DNA from: an uncultured Atopobiaceae bacterium
GTDB taxonomy: Bacteria; Actinomycetota; Coriobacteriia; Coriobacteriales; Atopobiaceae
Direction of reading: 5' to 3'
DNA: 19,328 nucleotides
NCBI GenBank assembly: GCA_944321005.1
Contig: CALUJT010000012.1
Coordinates: 1-19,328, forward strand
Below are positions 6,571 to 15,990 of the stretch, piece after piece. Both the position numbers and the translations under genes were made by a program. Numbering within the stretch: position 1 is the first letter of the stretch; every line of letters begins with the position of its first letter. Under the pieces are notes generated by a model. That model was not told where the DNA came from and did no database searches. It saw only the letters and a list, made by a program, of their open reading frames with translations.

Positions 6571-6585
6571 ATGGCAACGCTCTCT

Positions 6586-6631
6586 GGCGCCTTCCCTCCG
6601 GCCTCTCCGGCGCCTTCCCTCCGGCCTCTCC
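6586..6631. repeat. two tandem 23-bp repeats
   Basis: Two exact head-to-tail copies of a 23-base unit (6586-6608 and 6609-6631) starting GGCGCCTTCCCTCC. They are non-coding and lie 20 bases before the reverse-strand HAD gene's stop. A recent slippage or unequal-exchange duplication is the simplest cause. Confidence 0.85.
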
Positions 6632-6650
6632 TGTGCCGAGCGTCGCAAGC

Positions 6651-7511
6651 CTAGAGCGCGCCCTCCCCGCGCACCGTCGCCAGCATGTGGCGCGGCACGG
6701 CGCCGAGAGCGCAGCTGCCAATGACGTTGCCCGCCGCCCGCTTGGCCTCGTCGCTTCCGTTGCGCGTGGCGTAGGCGTGGTCAAAGCGCTCGAGCATGGC
6801 TATGTCGTTGCCGCCGTCCCCGTAGACCGCGACCTCGTCCTCTGAGATTCCCAGCTCGCCCGCCAGCCATGCCACGGCCTCGCCCTTGTTGACGCTTGCC
6901 TCCGTGAGCTCGAAGAGGTCCCCGTCAAAGGAGGCGTTCACGATGGCGTCCGAGCGCTCGGCCACGAAGGCCGAGATCTCCGCCTTGACGCCGGGGTCCA
7001 GCTCACGGCAGTTGACCTTGCAGATGGGGTGGGACAGGACGTCGGCGACCGACTGGTCGTAGGCCATGTCCCCGTTCGGACCCTTGCGGCGGAAGCGCCA
7101 TGCCGCGATGCGGCCCATGAGGCCGGGCGAGGGGAGGTAGCCCGCCAGCTGGCTCTCGCGCGAGCCGCGCACGAACGTCCCCTCGGCGGAGACGCAGACG
7201 AAGCAGCACGTGGGAAACGCGCGGAGCAGCTCCTCGACCACCTGGGGGTCGATCTCCACGCTGCGCATGAGCCGCCCGTCCGATCCGTAGACGAAGGCCC
7301 CGTTGCCGCTCACCACCTCCAAGGGCAGGTCGCCAAAGCCGAGCTCCGCGCCCGACCCGGACCAGCGCCCGGTTGCCAGGGCAACGTGCCGACCCGCGTC
7401 CACCGTGCGGCGCACCCTGTGCAGGATGCCGCGGTCCGTCTGGTGCAGGGCGTTGTAGAGCGTGCCGTCGAGGTCGCTGGCAAAGAGCTTGATCAAGGGG
7501 CCTCCAAACAT
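6651..7511 (-). CDS. Cof-type HAD-IIB family hydrolase
   Basis: The protein is 286 aa from ATG 7511, or 281 aa from a TTG at 7496 that has GGAGG four bases upstream; the TTG may be the true start. It is a cytoplasmic haloacid-dehalogenase-type phosphatase of the Cof subfamily, usually acting on small sugar phosphates or cofactors such as FMN or pyridoxal phosphate. Motif I is FASDLDGTLY (D13 nucleophile, D15), motif II ALATGR, motif III the lysine in NKGEAV, and motif IV GDGGNDIAML. The type-IIB cap lies between motifs II and III. The C-terminal region has the usual 'NG.DEAK.AA' ending. Neighbours give no substrate clue: it stands between a HipA-like gene and a repeat-bearing spacer. The substrate cannot be named from sequence. 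Confidence 0.92.
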   Translation of the reverse strand: MFGGPLIKLFASDLDGTLYNALHQTDRGILHRVRRTVDAGRHVALATGRWSGSGAELGFGDLPLEVVSGNGAFVYGSDGRLMRSVEIDPQVVEELLRAFPTCCFVCVSAEGTFVRGSRESQLAGYLPSPGLMGRIAAWRFRRKGPNGDMAYDQSVADVLSHPICKVNCRELDPGVKAEISAFVAERSDAIVNASFDGDLFELTEASVNKGEAVAWLAGELGISEDEVAVYGDGGNDIAMLERFDHAYATRNGSDEAKRAAGNVIGSCALGAVPRHMLATVRGEGAL

Positions 7512-7616
7512 GGTCGTCCGGATGCAGTATAGACTCGGTCGGCATCGCCCGGAGACGCCCGCCCGCTCAATTCAGCCTTCTTCCGGAGCGCAGATCCAGC
7601 CTTCGCGCCACATGCG

Positions 7617-7743
7617 TCAAATTGTCAGCAGTTTTTTCCGGAGGCTCTCACAAGCGGAGAAAACTGCTAGCAAAAGCGCAGGCAGAAAATGCGACTGACA
7701 AGGTAGTACTTGATGCCCCCTTCAGAAACTGCTGACAATTTGA
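7617..7743. mobile_element. 127-bp MITE-like element with 18-bp terminal inverted repeats
   Basis: Positions 7617-7634 (TCAAATTGTCAGCAGTTT) and 7726-7743 are perfect 18-bp inverted repeats. Inside, CAGTTTTTTCCG (7629-7640) also pairs with CGGAGAAAACTG (7655-7666) with one mismatch, so the left end can fold in two ways. There is no coding capacity. No clear target-site duplication is seen, so a structured RNA or a terminator remnant is an alternative. Confidence 0.5.
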
Positions 7744-7798
7744 GAATTGGGAGCTGGGCGTGCCCCGCCGCGCGACATCCCCTCGTTACGACCCCCAG

Positions 7799-7888
7799 GA
7801 AATGTACGAGCGCCTCAGTCAGAGGTAAATTATAAACTAGCGAAATTGTCCTAATAGATTGTCTAAGTCGTTAATGATCGTACATTTC
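7799..7888. repeat. 11-bp inverted repeat around AT-rich core
   Basis: GAAATGTACGA (7799-7809) and TCGTACATTTC (7878-7888) are perfect inverted repeats enclosing 68 strongly AT-rich bases. It lies 20 bases before the end of the reverse-strand spermidine-synthase-like gene. It may be a second small decayed element; the function is unknown. Confidence 0.5.
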
Positions 7889-7907
7889 TCGAGGGAGCTG
7901 GGAGGCC

Positions 7908-8756
7908 CTATTTCACCACGACGGAGCCCTCGGGCAGCGCCACTCCGGCGTCCGTGGCAATCACGGTGTTGTTGCCGGCCTTCTCAGGCTCGCCCTCCCA
8001 CTCCGGCACCACCGCCACGTGCGCGAACTCGCCGCCAAAGGCCTCCTCCACCTCGCGGAGCGGCCGCGCCCCGCGCCCGGCGCACGCGCAGCGCACGTTG
8101 GCCAGATAGACGCCGCCCGGGGCAAGGTGCTCGCGGATCACGCGGGCGCCCTCGCCGGTCTCCAGCGGTCCCAGCGGCCGCTTTCCGGAGAAGGCGTCGT
8201 TCACGATCACGTCGTAGGGCTCGGCGGCGGCGCGCAGGAAGGCCCAGGCGTCATCGTTTACCAGGCGGAGCCGGCCGTCCTTCTCGGCGCCCGTCCTCTC
8301 GAGACACTCGTCCAGGAAGAAACGCTCGCGCGCCAGCGCCGTGATGGCGGGGTCCACCTCCACCACGTCCGCGCGGATTTCGGGGACGTACGCCGCGAGG
8401 TACTTGGGCAGGGAGTAGCCGCCCCCGCCCATCACCATCACGCGCAGCGGGTCCTGTCGAGACGCCCCGCGCGCACGCACGAGGGCCTCGATCACCTGGG
8501 CCATCTCGCGGTGGTAGACGCACGCGAGCTCGAAGCGCAGACCCCCGGGCACGTAGCTCACGGACTGGAACGTCCCGTTGACGTTGAGCAGACGCACGGG
8601 CGTGCCGTCCGCGTCCGCGGAGTCAAAGACCAGTGTGAGGCCAAACCTGGTGCGCAGCATGTCCACGCCGCGGCGGCGCAGGAGCCACGGGAGCGCCGCC
8701 AGCACCAGGGTGCAGACAACCGTCAGGACAACCAGCGCGATGACGAGCTCTCTCAA
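7908..8756 (-). CDS. membrane-anchored spermidine-synthase-like protein
   Basis: The protein is 282 aa from a TTG start (8754-8756) well placed behind GGAGGAGG. An N-terminal hydrophobic helix (about residues 4-26) followed by LLRRRG predicts a membrane anchor with the catalytic part in the cytoplasm. The rest is a Rossmann-fold, SpeE-like methyltransferase/aminopropyltransferase domain: the nucleotide-binding loop VMVMGGGGYSLPKYL, the acidic strand end DVVEVDPAI, then NDDAWAFLR and VIVNDAFSG. True spermidine synthases carry GGGDG in the loop; here it is GGGGY, so polyamine synthesis is doubtful. No speD or other polyamine gene is adjacent. It is best called a SpeE-family protein of unknown substrate. 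Confidence 0.82.
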   Translation of the reverse strand: MRELVIALVVLTVVCTLVLAALPWLLRRRGVDMLRTRFGLTLVFDSADADGTPVRLLNVNGTFQSVSYVPGGLRFELACVYHREMAQVIEALVRARGASRQDPLRVMVMGGGGYSLPKYLAAYVPEIRADVVEVDPAITALARERFFLDECLERTGAEKDGRLRLVNDDAWAFLRAAAEPYDVIVNDAFSGKRPLGPLETGEGARVIREHLAPGGVYLANVRCACAGRGARPLREVEEAFGGEFAHVAVVPEWEGEPEKAGNNTVIATDAGVALPEGSVVVK

Positions 8757-8823
8757 GGTGCCTCCTCCCGTCCGCGGGGCCCGGGCGGGGGCCGTCCGCG
8801 TCGGCTTTTCTCGCGTTTAGAGA

Positions 8824-8853
8824 TTGTGAGTAGTGCGTAACGTCGGCTATACT
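8824..8853 (+). promoter_or_regulatory. putative promoter of the TatA-like gene
   Basis: TTGTGA (8824-8829) and TATACT (8848-8853) are separated by 18 bases, giving a good vegetative promoter. Transcription would begin near 8860, with a leader of about 55 bases. It lies in the divergent spacer with the spermidine-synthase-like gene and may also serve greA. Confidence 0.65.
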
Positions 8854-8915
8854 AGCTGATGCTGTATTGGGCCTGTGCGCCCACGAGACACATCGCACCG
8901 GAAGGACACTTCATC

Positions 8916-9242
8916 ATGATTCTTGGCCTGGGCCCGCTTGAGCTCGTCATCATCCTCGTCGTCGTTCTCGTCATCTTTGGGCCCAAGAACCTGCCCAAGA
9001 TCGGCTCCGCCCTCGGCAAGACCGTGAAGAACGTCCGCGAGGGCATGGAGGAGGGCAAGGAGGACGAGAAATCCGAGGGCCCCGTCGAGTCCCACGACGA
9101 CGCCGTCGAGGTCATCGAGGACGACGATGACGCCGACCTCCCCGAGAACGCCTCCGACGACTCCGTCTTCTGCTCCAAGTGCGGCACCAAGAACGCCGCC
9201 GATGCCGGCTTCTGCTCCAAGTGCGGCGCGAAGCTCAACTAG
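8916..9242 (+). CDS. tatA: TatA-like protein with C-terminal zinc ribbon
   Basis: The protein is 108 aa from ATG 8916, with GGAAGGA nine bases upstream. Residues 1-50 are a typical TatA/MttA unit: a short N-terminal hydrophobic helix (LGPLELVIILVVVLVIF), the FGPKNLPKIG hinge, and an amphipathic helix with basic and acidic residues. In the twin-arginine system TatA forms the membrane pore element for folded proteins. A very acidic linker (about 50-83) follows, then a four-cysteine zinc ribbon: C86, C89, C100 and C103 in two CSKCG knuckles. This tail is unusual for TatA. tatC and tatB are not in the window. greA is 41 bases downstream. It could be a TatA paralogue with a changed role. Confidence 0.85.
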   Translation: MILGLGPLELVIILVVVLVIFGPKNLPKIGSALGKTVKNVREGMEEGKEDEKSEGPVESHDDAVEVIEDDDDADLPENASDDSVFCSKCGTKNAADAGFCSKCGAKLN

Positions 9243-9283
9243 GCACGAGCACGCCAGGGCATAGCAGAGAGAGGGAGCAGCAC

Positions 9284-9763
9284 ATGGACAACTCCAAGAA
9301 GATCGAGCTCACCGCCGAGGGCCGCGCCAAGCTCGTCGAGGAGCTCGCGTACCGCGAGGGCGAGAAGCACGACGAGATCGTCGAGCGCATCAAGGAGGCG
9401 CGCGGCTTCGGCGACCTCTCCGAGAACTCGGAGTACGACGCCGCCAAGGAGGAGGAGGCGCGCAACGCCGCCCGCGTGAACGAGATTCGCCAGATTCTCT
9501 CGATCGCCACCGTCGTCGAGGCCGGCTCCTCCCACGACCTCACCGTCTCCATCGGCACCACCGTGGAGCTCGAGGACGAGCACGGCAAGAAGTCCACGTT
9601 CACCATCGTGGGCACCACCGAGACCAACTCGCTCGAGCACAAGATCTCCAACGAGTCCCCCGTGGGCGCCGCCCTTGTGGGCCACCGCGAGGGCGACGAG
9701 ATCGAGGTCGTCGCGCCGTCCGGCAAGACCAGGAAGTACACCGTCACGGCCATCAGCCGCTAG
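9284..9763 (+). CDS. greA: transcription elongation factor GreA
   Basis: The protein is 159 aa, the standard GreA length. It binds in the secondary channel of RNA polymerase and stimulates cleavage of backtracked transcripts. The N-terminal coiled coil (about 1-75) carries the tip motif GDLSENSEYDAAKEE with the conserved acidic residues. The C-terminal FKBP-like domain shows GTTVELED...FTIVGTTE and ISNESPVGAALVGHREGDE. The start is ATG 9284 behind GAGGGAG. It is 41 bases after the TatA-like gene, probably on the same transcript, and is followed by a hairpin before lysS. Confidence 0.97.
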   Translation: MDNSKKIELTAEGRAKLVEELAYREGEKHDEIVERIKEARGFGDLSENSEYDAAKEEEARNAARVNEIRQILSIATVVEAGSSHDLTVSIGTTVELEDEHGKKSTFTIVGTTETNSLEHKISNESPVGAALVGHREGDEIEVVAPSGKTRKYTVTAISR

Positions 9764-9792
9764 CTACGCGCTTCCTGCGAGAGTGAATCGTA

Positions 9793-9828
9793 GCGCCCCG
9801 TGTCTGCAGCGTCGCAGGTGCGGGGCGC
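9793..9828 (+). terminator. hairpin between greA and lysS
   Basis: A stem of about 15 bp (GCGCCCCG 9793-9800 with 9821-9828, extended inward by wobble pairs and CTGC/GCAG) is followed by ATTGTGAT. It could end the greA transcript or attenuate into lysS, whose ribosome site begins 13 bases later. The weak U content makes complete termination uncertain. Confidence 0.5.
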
Positions 9829-9852
9829 ATTGTGATACGTGAGGAGAAGAGA

Positions 9853-12081
9853 ATGGCCCAGGAGACCACCGCCGGCGCCGCCGGCTCCGCCGCAACCGAC
9901 GAGCGCACGATGCGCCGCGCGCGCCGCCAGGCGCTCATCGACGCGGGCGTGAACCCGTACCCCATCGCGTCCGAGGTCACGGCGCACGCCGCCGAGCTGG
10001 AGACCCAGTATGCGGAGCTCGAGGACGGCGCGGACACCCAGGACGTGGTGAGCGTGGCCGGGCGCATCCGCGCCCTTCGCAAGCAGGGCAAGGCGTGCTT
10101 CGTCGTGCTCGAGGACGTCTCCGGCTCCATTCAGCTCTTCTGCCGCCACGACGTCCTGGGCGACGAGGGCTGGGCGCTCCTCGCCAACCTCGACCTCGGC
10201 GACATCCTGGGCGCCACGGGCGCCGTCCTGCGCACGCGCCGCGGCCAGCTCTCCGTCTCGCCCACGAGCCTCACCGTGCTCTCCAAGTCCCTGCGCCCGC
10301 TTCCGGAGAAGTTCCACGGCCTCACGGACCGCGAGGTCCGCTACCGCCAGCGCTACGTGGACCTCATCATGAATCCCGAGGTCCGCGACGTCTTCCGCAA
10401 GCGCAGCCAGATCATCTCCCTCATTCGCCGCTTCATGGAGGCCCAGGGCTACATGGAGGTCGAGACGCCGATGATGCACGCCATCCTCGGCGGCGCCAAC
10501 GCCAAGCCCTTCGTGACGCACTTCAACGCGCTCGACCGGGACTTCTACCTGCGCATCGCCACCGAGCTCCCGCTCAAGCGCCTCATCGTGGGCGGCATGG
10601 AGCGCGTCTTCGAGATTGGTCGCCAGTTCAGGAACGAGGGCATGGACCTCACGCACAACCCCGAGTTCACCTCGATGGAGGCCTACTGCGCCTACTCCGA
10701 CCTCGAGGGCATGAAGCGGCTCTCCGAGGGCCTGTTCAAGGCCATCGCGCGCGAGGTCTGCGGCTGCGAGGAGGGGCACGAGGTCATCACCTTCCAGGGC
10801 CAGCAGATCGACATGTCCGGAACCTGGGCCTCCCGCCCGCTCTCCGAGATCGCCTCGGAGTGCGTGGGCGAGCACGTGGACATGGACACCCCCATCGAGC
10901 ACCTGCGCGAGCTCTGCGAGAAGAGCGGCATCGAGGTCCAGCCCAGCTGGGGCGCGGGGAAGCTCCTCTTCGAGCTCTACGACGAGCTGGGCGAGAAGAC
11001 CATCGTGAACCCCACCTTCGTCTGCGACTATCCCGAGGAGGTCTCCCCGCTCTCCAAGCGCAAGGCCGAGGACCCGCGCCTCACCGACCGCTTTGAGCTG
11101 GTCATCGCCGGCCACGAGTACGCCAACGCGTTCTCCGAGCTCAACGACCCCGTGGACCAGGCGGGCCGCTTTGCCGAGCAGGTGGCCGCAAAGGGCCTGG
11201 GCGACGACGAGGCCATGGGCTACGACTACGACTACGTGCGCGCGCTCGAGTACGGCATGCCGCCGGCGGGCGGCATCGGCTACGGCATCGACCGCATGGT
11301 CATGCTCTTCTGCGACCAGCCGGCCATCCGCGACGTCCTGCTCTTCCCGGCCATGAAGCCCGAGACCATCACGCGTGCGGACATCGAGGCGCAGGTGGCG
11401 GGTGTCGTGACCGACAACGCGGCCGCCTCCGTGGACGCCATCGCCGAGGATTCCGAGAAGGTCGGCGCCGCGGCCTCCGAGGCCCCGGCGGCGCTCTCCG
11501 CCGGCATCTCCCGCGACGAGGCGCTCGCGCTTCTCGCCCGGCACAACAGGGAGGAGTTCCACCTCGAGCACGGCGAGACCGTGGGCGGCGTGATGCGCCA
11601 GTTCGCGCTCCGGGAGGACCCCGAGAACGCCGACTTCTGGGAGGTCGTGGGCATCCTGCACGACCTCGACTGGGAGGAGCACGGGGACGACCCCGTGGGC
11701 CACACCACCTATGCCGGCGAGCTCGTCCGCGCGGCGGGCGGCTCCGAGGCCCTGGTGCGCGCGATCCAGTCCCACAACTCCATGAACAACCCGGAGCTTC
11801 CCGCGCCCGAGCTCCCCATGGAGAAGGTCCTCTTTGCCGTGGACGAGCTCACGGGCCTCATCGGCGCGGCGGTGATCATGCGCCCGAGCAAGTCCGTCAT
11901 GGACTTCGAGGTGAAGTCGCTCAAGAAGAAGTTCAAGGACAAGCGCTTCGCCGCGGGCTGCAACCGCGACGTCATCCGCCAGGGCGCCGAGCTCTGCGGC
12001 ATGGAGCTCGACGAGCTCTTCTCGCGCACCATCGACGCCATGAAGGCCATCGCGCCCGACCGCGACACCTTTGGCAGGTAG
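9853..12081 (+). CDS. lysS: lysyl-tRNA synthetase (class II) fused to an HD-hydrolase domain
   Basis: The protein is 742 aa; ordinary bacterial LysRS is about 500. It charges tRNA-Lys with lysine. The OB-fold anticodon domain (about 45-150) is followed by the class II core with motif 1 (MEAQGYMEVETPMM), motif 2 (FEIGRQFRNEGMDLTHNPEFTSME) and motif 3 (GMPPAGGIGYGIDRMVMLF), ending near 503. After an alanine/acid-rich linker (about 505-550), residues 555-742 match a widespread stand-alone HD-family hydrolase: H570/H573, the H603-D604 doublet in GILHDLDWE, H641 and D664 in VDELTGLI, then RPSKSVMDFEVKSLKKKFKDK. The frame is continuous with no sign of assembly error. ATG 9853 follows GAGGAGAAG; a GTG at 9832 is less likely. 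clpC is downstream. Confidence 0.95.
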   Translation: MAQETTAGAAGSAATDERTMRRARRQALIDAGVNPYPIASEVTAHAAELETQYAELEDGADTQDVVSVAGRIRALRKQGKACFVVLEDVSGSIQLFCRHDVLGDEGWALLANLDLGDILGATGAVLRTRRGQLSVSPTSLTVLSKSLRPLPEKFHGLTDREVRYRQRYVDLIMNPEVRDVFRKRSQIISLIRRFMEAQGYMEVETPMMHAILGGANAKPFVTHFNALDRDFYLRIATELPLKRLIVGGMERVFEIGRQFRNEGMDLTHNPEFTSMEAYCAYSDLEGMKRLSEGLFKAIAREVCGCEEGHEVITFQGQQIDMSGTWASRPLSEIASECVGEHVDMDTPIEHLRELCEKSGIEVQPSWGAGKLLFELYDELGEKTIVNPTFVCDYPEEVSPLSKRKAEDPRLTDRFELVIAGHEYANAFSELNDPVDQAGRFAEQVAAKGLGDDEAMGYDYDYVRALEYGMPPAGGIGYGIDRMVMLFCDQPAIRDVLLFPAMKPETITRADIEAQVAGVVTDNAAASVDAIAEDSEKVGAAASEAPAALSAGISRDEALALLARHNREEFHLEHGETVGGVMRQFALREDPENADFWEVVGILHDLDWEEHGDDPVGHTTYAGELVRAAGGSEALVRAIQSHNSMNNPELPAPELPMEKVLFAVDELTGLIGAAVIMRPSKSVMDFEVKSLKKKFKDKRFAAGCNRDVIRQGAELCGMELDELFSRTIDAMKAIAPDRDTFGR

Positions 12082-12106
12082 CCTCTCCCCAGCACCGCCC
12101 GCGAGT

Positions 12107-12146
12107 CCGCCCGCACTTCTCGGCAGTTAACGAGAAGTGCGGGCGG
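12107..12146 (+). terminator. terminator after lysS
   Basis: A perfect 16-bp stem (12107-12122 with 12131-12146) around the loop GCAGTTAA, followed by CTGTTTG. It lies 25 bases past the lysS stop and separates lysS from clpC. Confidence 0.75.
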
Positions 12147-12213
12147 CTGTTTGCGCATGGTGGCGTGTGGGTACAAACTATAGCTGTGAAACTATCGCGA
12201 GAGGACAGCCTCA

Positions 12214-14799
<2,586 letters not shown>

Positions 14800-14801
14800 C
14801 T

Positions 14802-14845
14802 GTGACAGAGGGACGGGGGTTGTCGCCGCTCCGTCCCCCTGTCAC
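14802..14845. terminator. hairpin after clpC
   Basis: Arms 14802-14816 (GTGACAGAGGGACGG) and 14831-14845 pair with one mismatch around a 14-base loop. It starts two bases past the clpC stop and probably ends that transcript. The GGGAC/GTCCC content resembles the other intergenic palindromes, so it may be a short relative of them. Confidence 0.55.
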
Positions 14846-14851
14846 GCACGA

Positions 14852-14857
14852 TATACT
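14852..14857 (+). promoter_or_regulatory. possible -10 box of disA
   Basis: TATACT (14852-14857) lies 54 bases before the disA start, just behind the clpC hairpin. The same hexamer precedes the TatA-like and cysS genes and the last gene of the window. No good -35 is found at normal spacing. Confidence 0.35.
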
Positions 14858-14910
14858 CTTGACAAGAGTCGCCCGCCCCTTGGGGCCAGCCTGCCTACGG
14901 AGGGCCGCAC

Positions 14911-15990
14911 ATGGATGCTTCCCAGCTGGACAACGGTGCCGCCGAGCGCGAGCAGCGCTTCGAGGCCGCCATCAGAAACACCGCGCCCGGCACCCCCATG
15001 CGCCTTGCGCTCGACATGATCCTCGCCGGGCACCTGGGCGCGCTCATCTGCGTGGGCGACACCGAGAACGTGCTCGCCGCGGGTGACGACGGCTTTCGCC
15101 TGGACGTCTCGTTCACTGCCAACCGCCTCTTCGAGCTCTGCAAGATGGACGGGGCCGTGGTGGTGGACCGCGACCTCACCAAGATCTTGCGCGCCAACTA
15201 TCACCTCAACCCCGACCCGTCGCTGCCCACCTCCGAGACGGGCACCCGCCACCGCACCGCCGCGCGCATGAGCCTGCTCACCAAGGCCACGGTCATCGCC
15301 GTCTCGTCGCGCCGCTCGGTGGTGCACGTCTACGTTGACGGCAAGGGCTACGAGCTCAAGAGCGTGGGCAGCCTGCTCTCCACGGTCAACCAGCTCACCG
15401 TTGCCATGCAGAACACGCGCAACCAGCTCGACCGCAGCCTCCTGCGCCTCACGAGCCTCGAGCTGGACAACGTGGTCACGCTCGGCGACGTCACGGACAT
15501 CTTCTACCTCTTCGAGGTTCTTCTCAGCGCCGGCGAGGAGCTCGACGGCTGCATCGTGCAGCTGGGGAGCGAGGGCAAGGTGACCCGCATGCAGCGCGAG
15601 GAGTACCTCGCGGGCGTGGACGAGGCCTACACCCTCATGATCCGCGACTACGCCGTGGACTCCTCGGAGGACGCCGCCCGTGCCATCCGCAAGCGCCTTC
15701 ACGACACCGTGAACTCCCAGCTCCGCTCCGCGCGCCTCGTGGCCAAGCTCCTCGGCTTCACGGACGGTCGCGGCGAGGACGCCATCATGACCCCGCTCGG
15801 CCTGCGTACGCTCTCCCGCGTCTCCGTCGTGCGCGAGGGCATGGCCGACAAGATCGTGGACGAGTATGGCTCGCTCCAGGAGGTGCTCGAGGCCGTGGAC
15901 GACGACCCGTCGCGCCTGGGCGAGATAGGCGTCAAGAACCCCGGCGTGCTCGCCAACAGCCTGCACCGCATGTGGGGCAAGGGCGAGTGA
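14911..15990 (+). CDS. disA: DNA integrity scanning diadenylate cyclase DisA
   Basis: The protein is 359 aa, the standard DisA length. It condenses two ATP into cyclic di-AMP and, in known members, scans DNA for branched structures. The N-terminal DAC domain (about 10-150) has the catalytic DGA (80-82) and RHRTA (113-117) motifs, preceded by PDPSLPTSETGT. A helical linker (about 150-285) leads to a C-terminal helix-hairpin-helix DNA-binding domain (about 290-350: MADKIVDEYGSLQEVLEAVDDDPSRLGEIGV). ATG 14911 follows ACGGAGGG. Its stop overlaps the ispD start by one base (TGATG), so the two are translationally coupled. Confidence 0.97.
   Translation: MDASQLDNGAAEREQRFEAAIRNTAPGTPMRLALDMILAGHLGALICVGDTENVLAAGDDGFRLDVSFTANRLFELCKMDGAVVVDRDLTKILRANYHLNPDPSLPTSETGTRHRTAARMSLLTKATVIAVSSRRSVVHVYVDGKGYELKSVGSLLSTVNQLTVAMQNTRNQLDRSLLRLTSLELDNVVTLGDVTDIFYLFEVLLSAGEELDGCIVQLGSEGKVTRMQREEYLAGVDEAYTLMIRDYAVDSSEDAARAIRKRLHDTVNSQLRSARLVAKLLGFTDGRGEDAIMTPLGLRTLSRVSVVREGMADKIVDEYGSLQEVLEAVDDDPSRLGEIGVKNPGVLANSLHRMWGKGE

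Larger units (their letters stand above)
7512..7907. other. AT-rich spacer with repeats, no gene
   Basis: This 396-base region between two reverse-strand genes is clearly poorer in GC than its surroundings, most of all at 7820-7890. It holds the 127-bp inverted-repeat element (7617-7743) and an 11-bp inverted repeat (7799-7809 with 7878-7888). A 10-base direct repeat GGGAGCTGGG (7749-7758 and 7893-7902) is also present. A perfect reverse-strand TATAAT sits at 7829-7834 without a good -35. The spacer must also contain the HAD gene promoter and the end of the spermidine-synthase-like transcript. Confidence 0.6.

Noticed and set aside
6586..6631. Tandem repeats as a CRISPR array.
   Set aside because: There are only two units with no spacer between them and no cas genes.
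12147..12213. Search for CtsR, CIRCE or HAIR operators in front of clpC.
   Set aside because: None of the known repeat patterns is present in the spacer, so no heat-shock operator is claimed.
14859..14864. Perfect TTGACA hexamer upstream of disA.
   Set aside because: Seventeen bases downstream the sequence is GGGGCC, with no usable -10, so it is not a -35 box; it is part of CTCTTGACAAGAG, a small chance palindrome.
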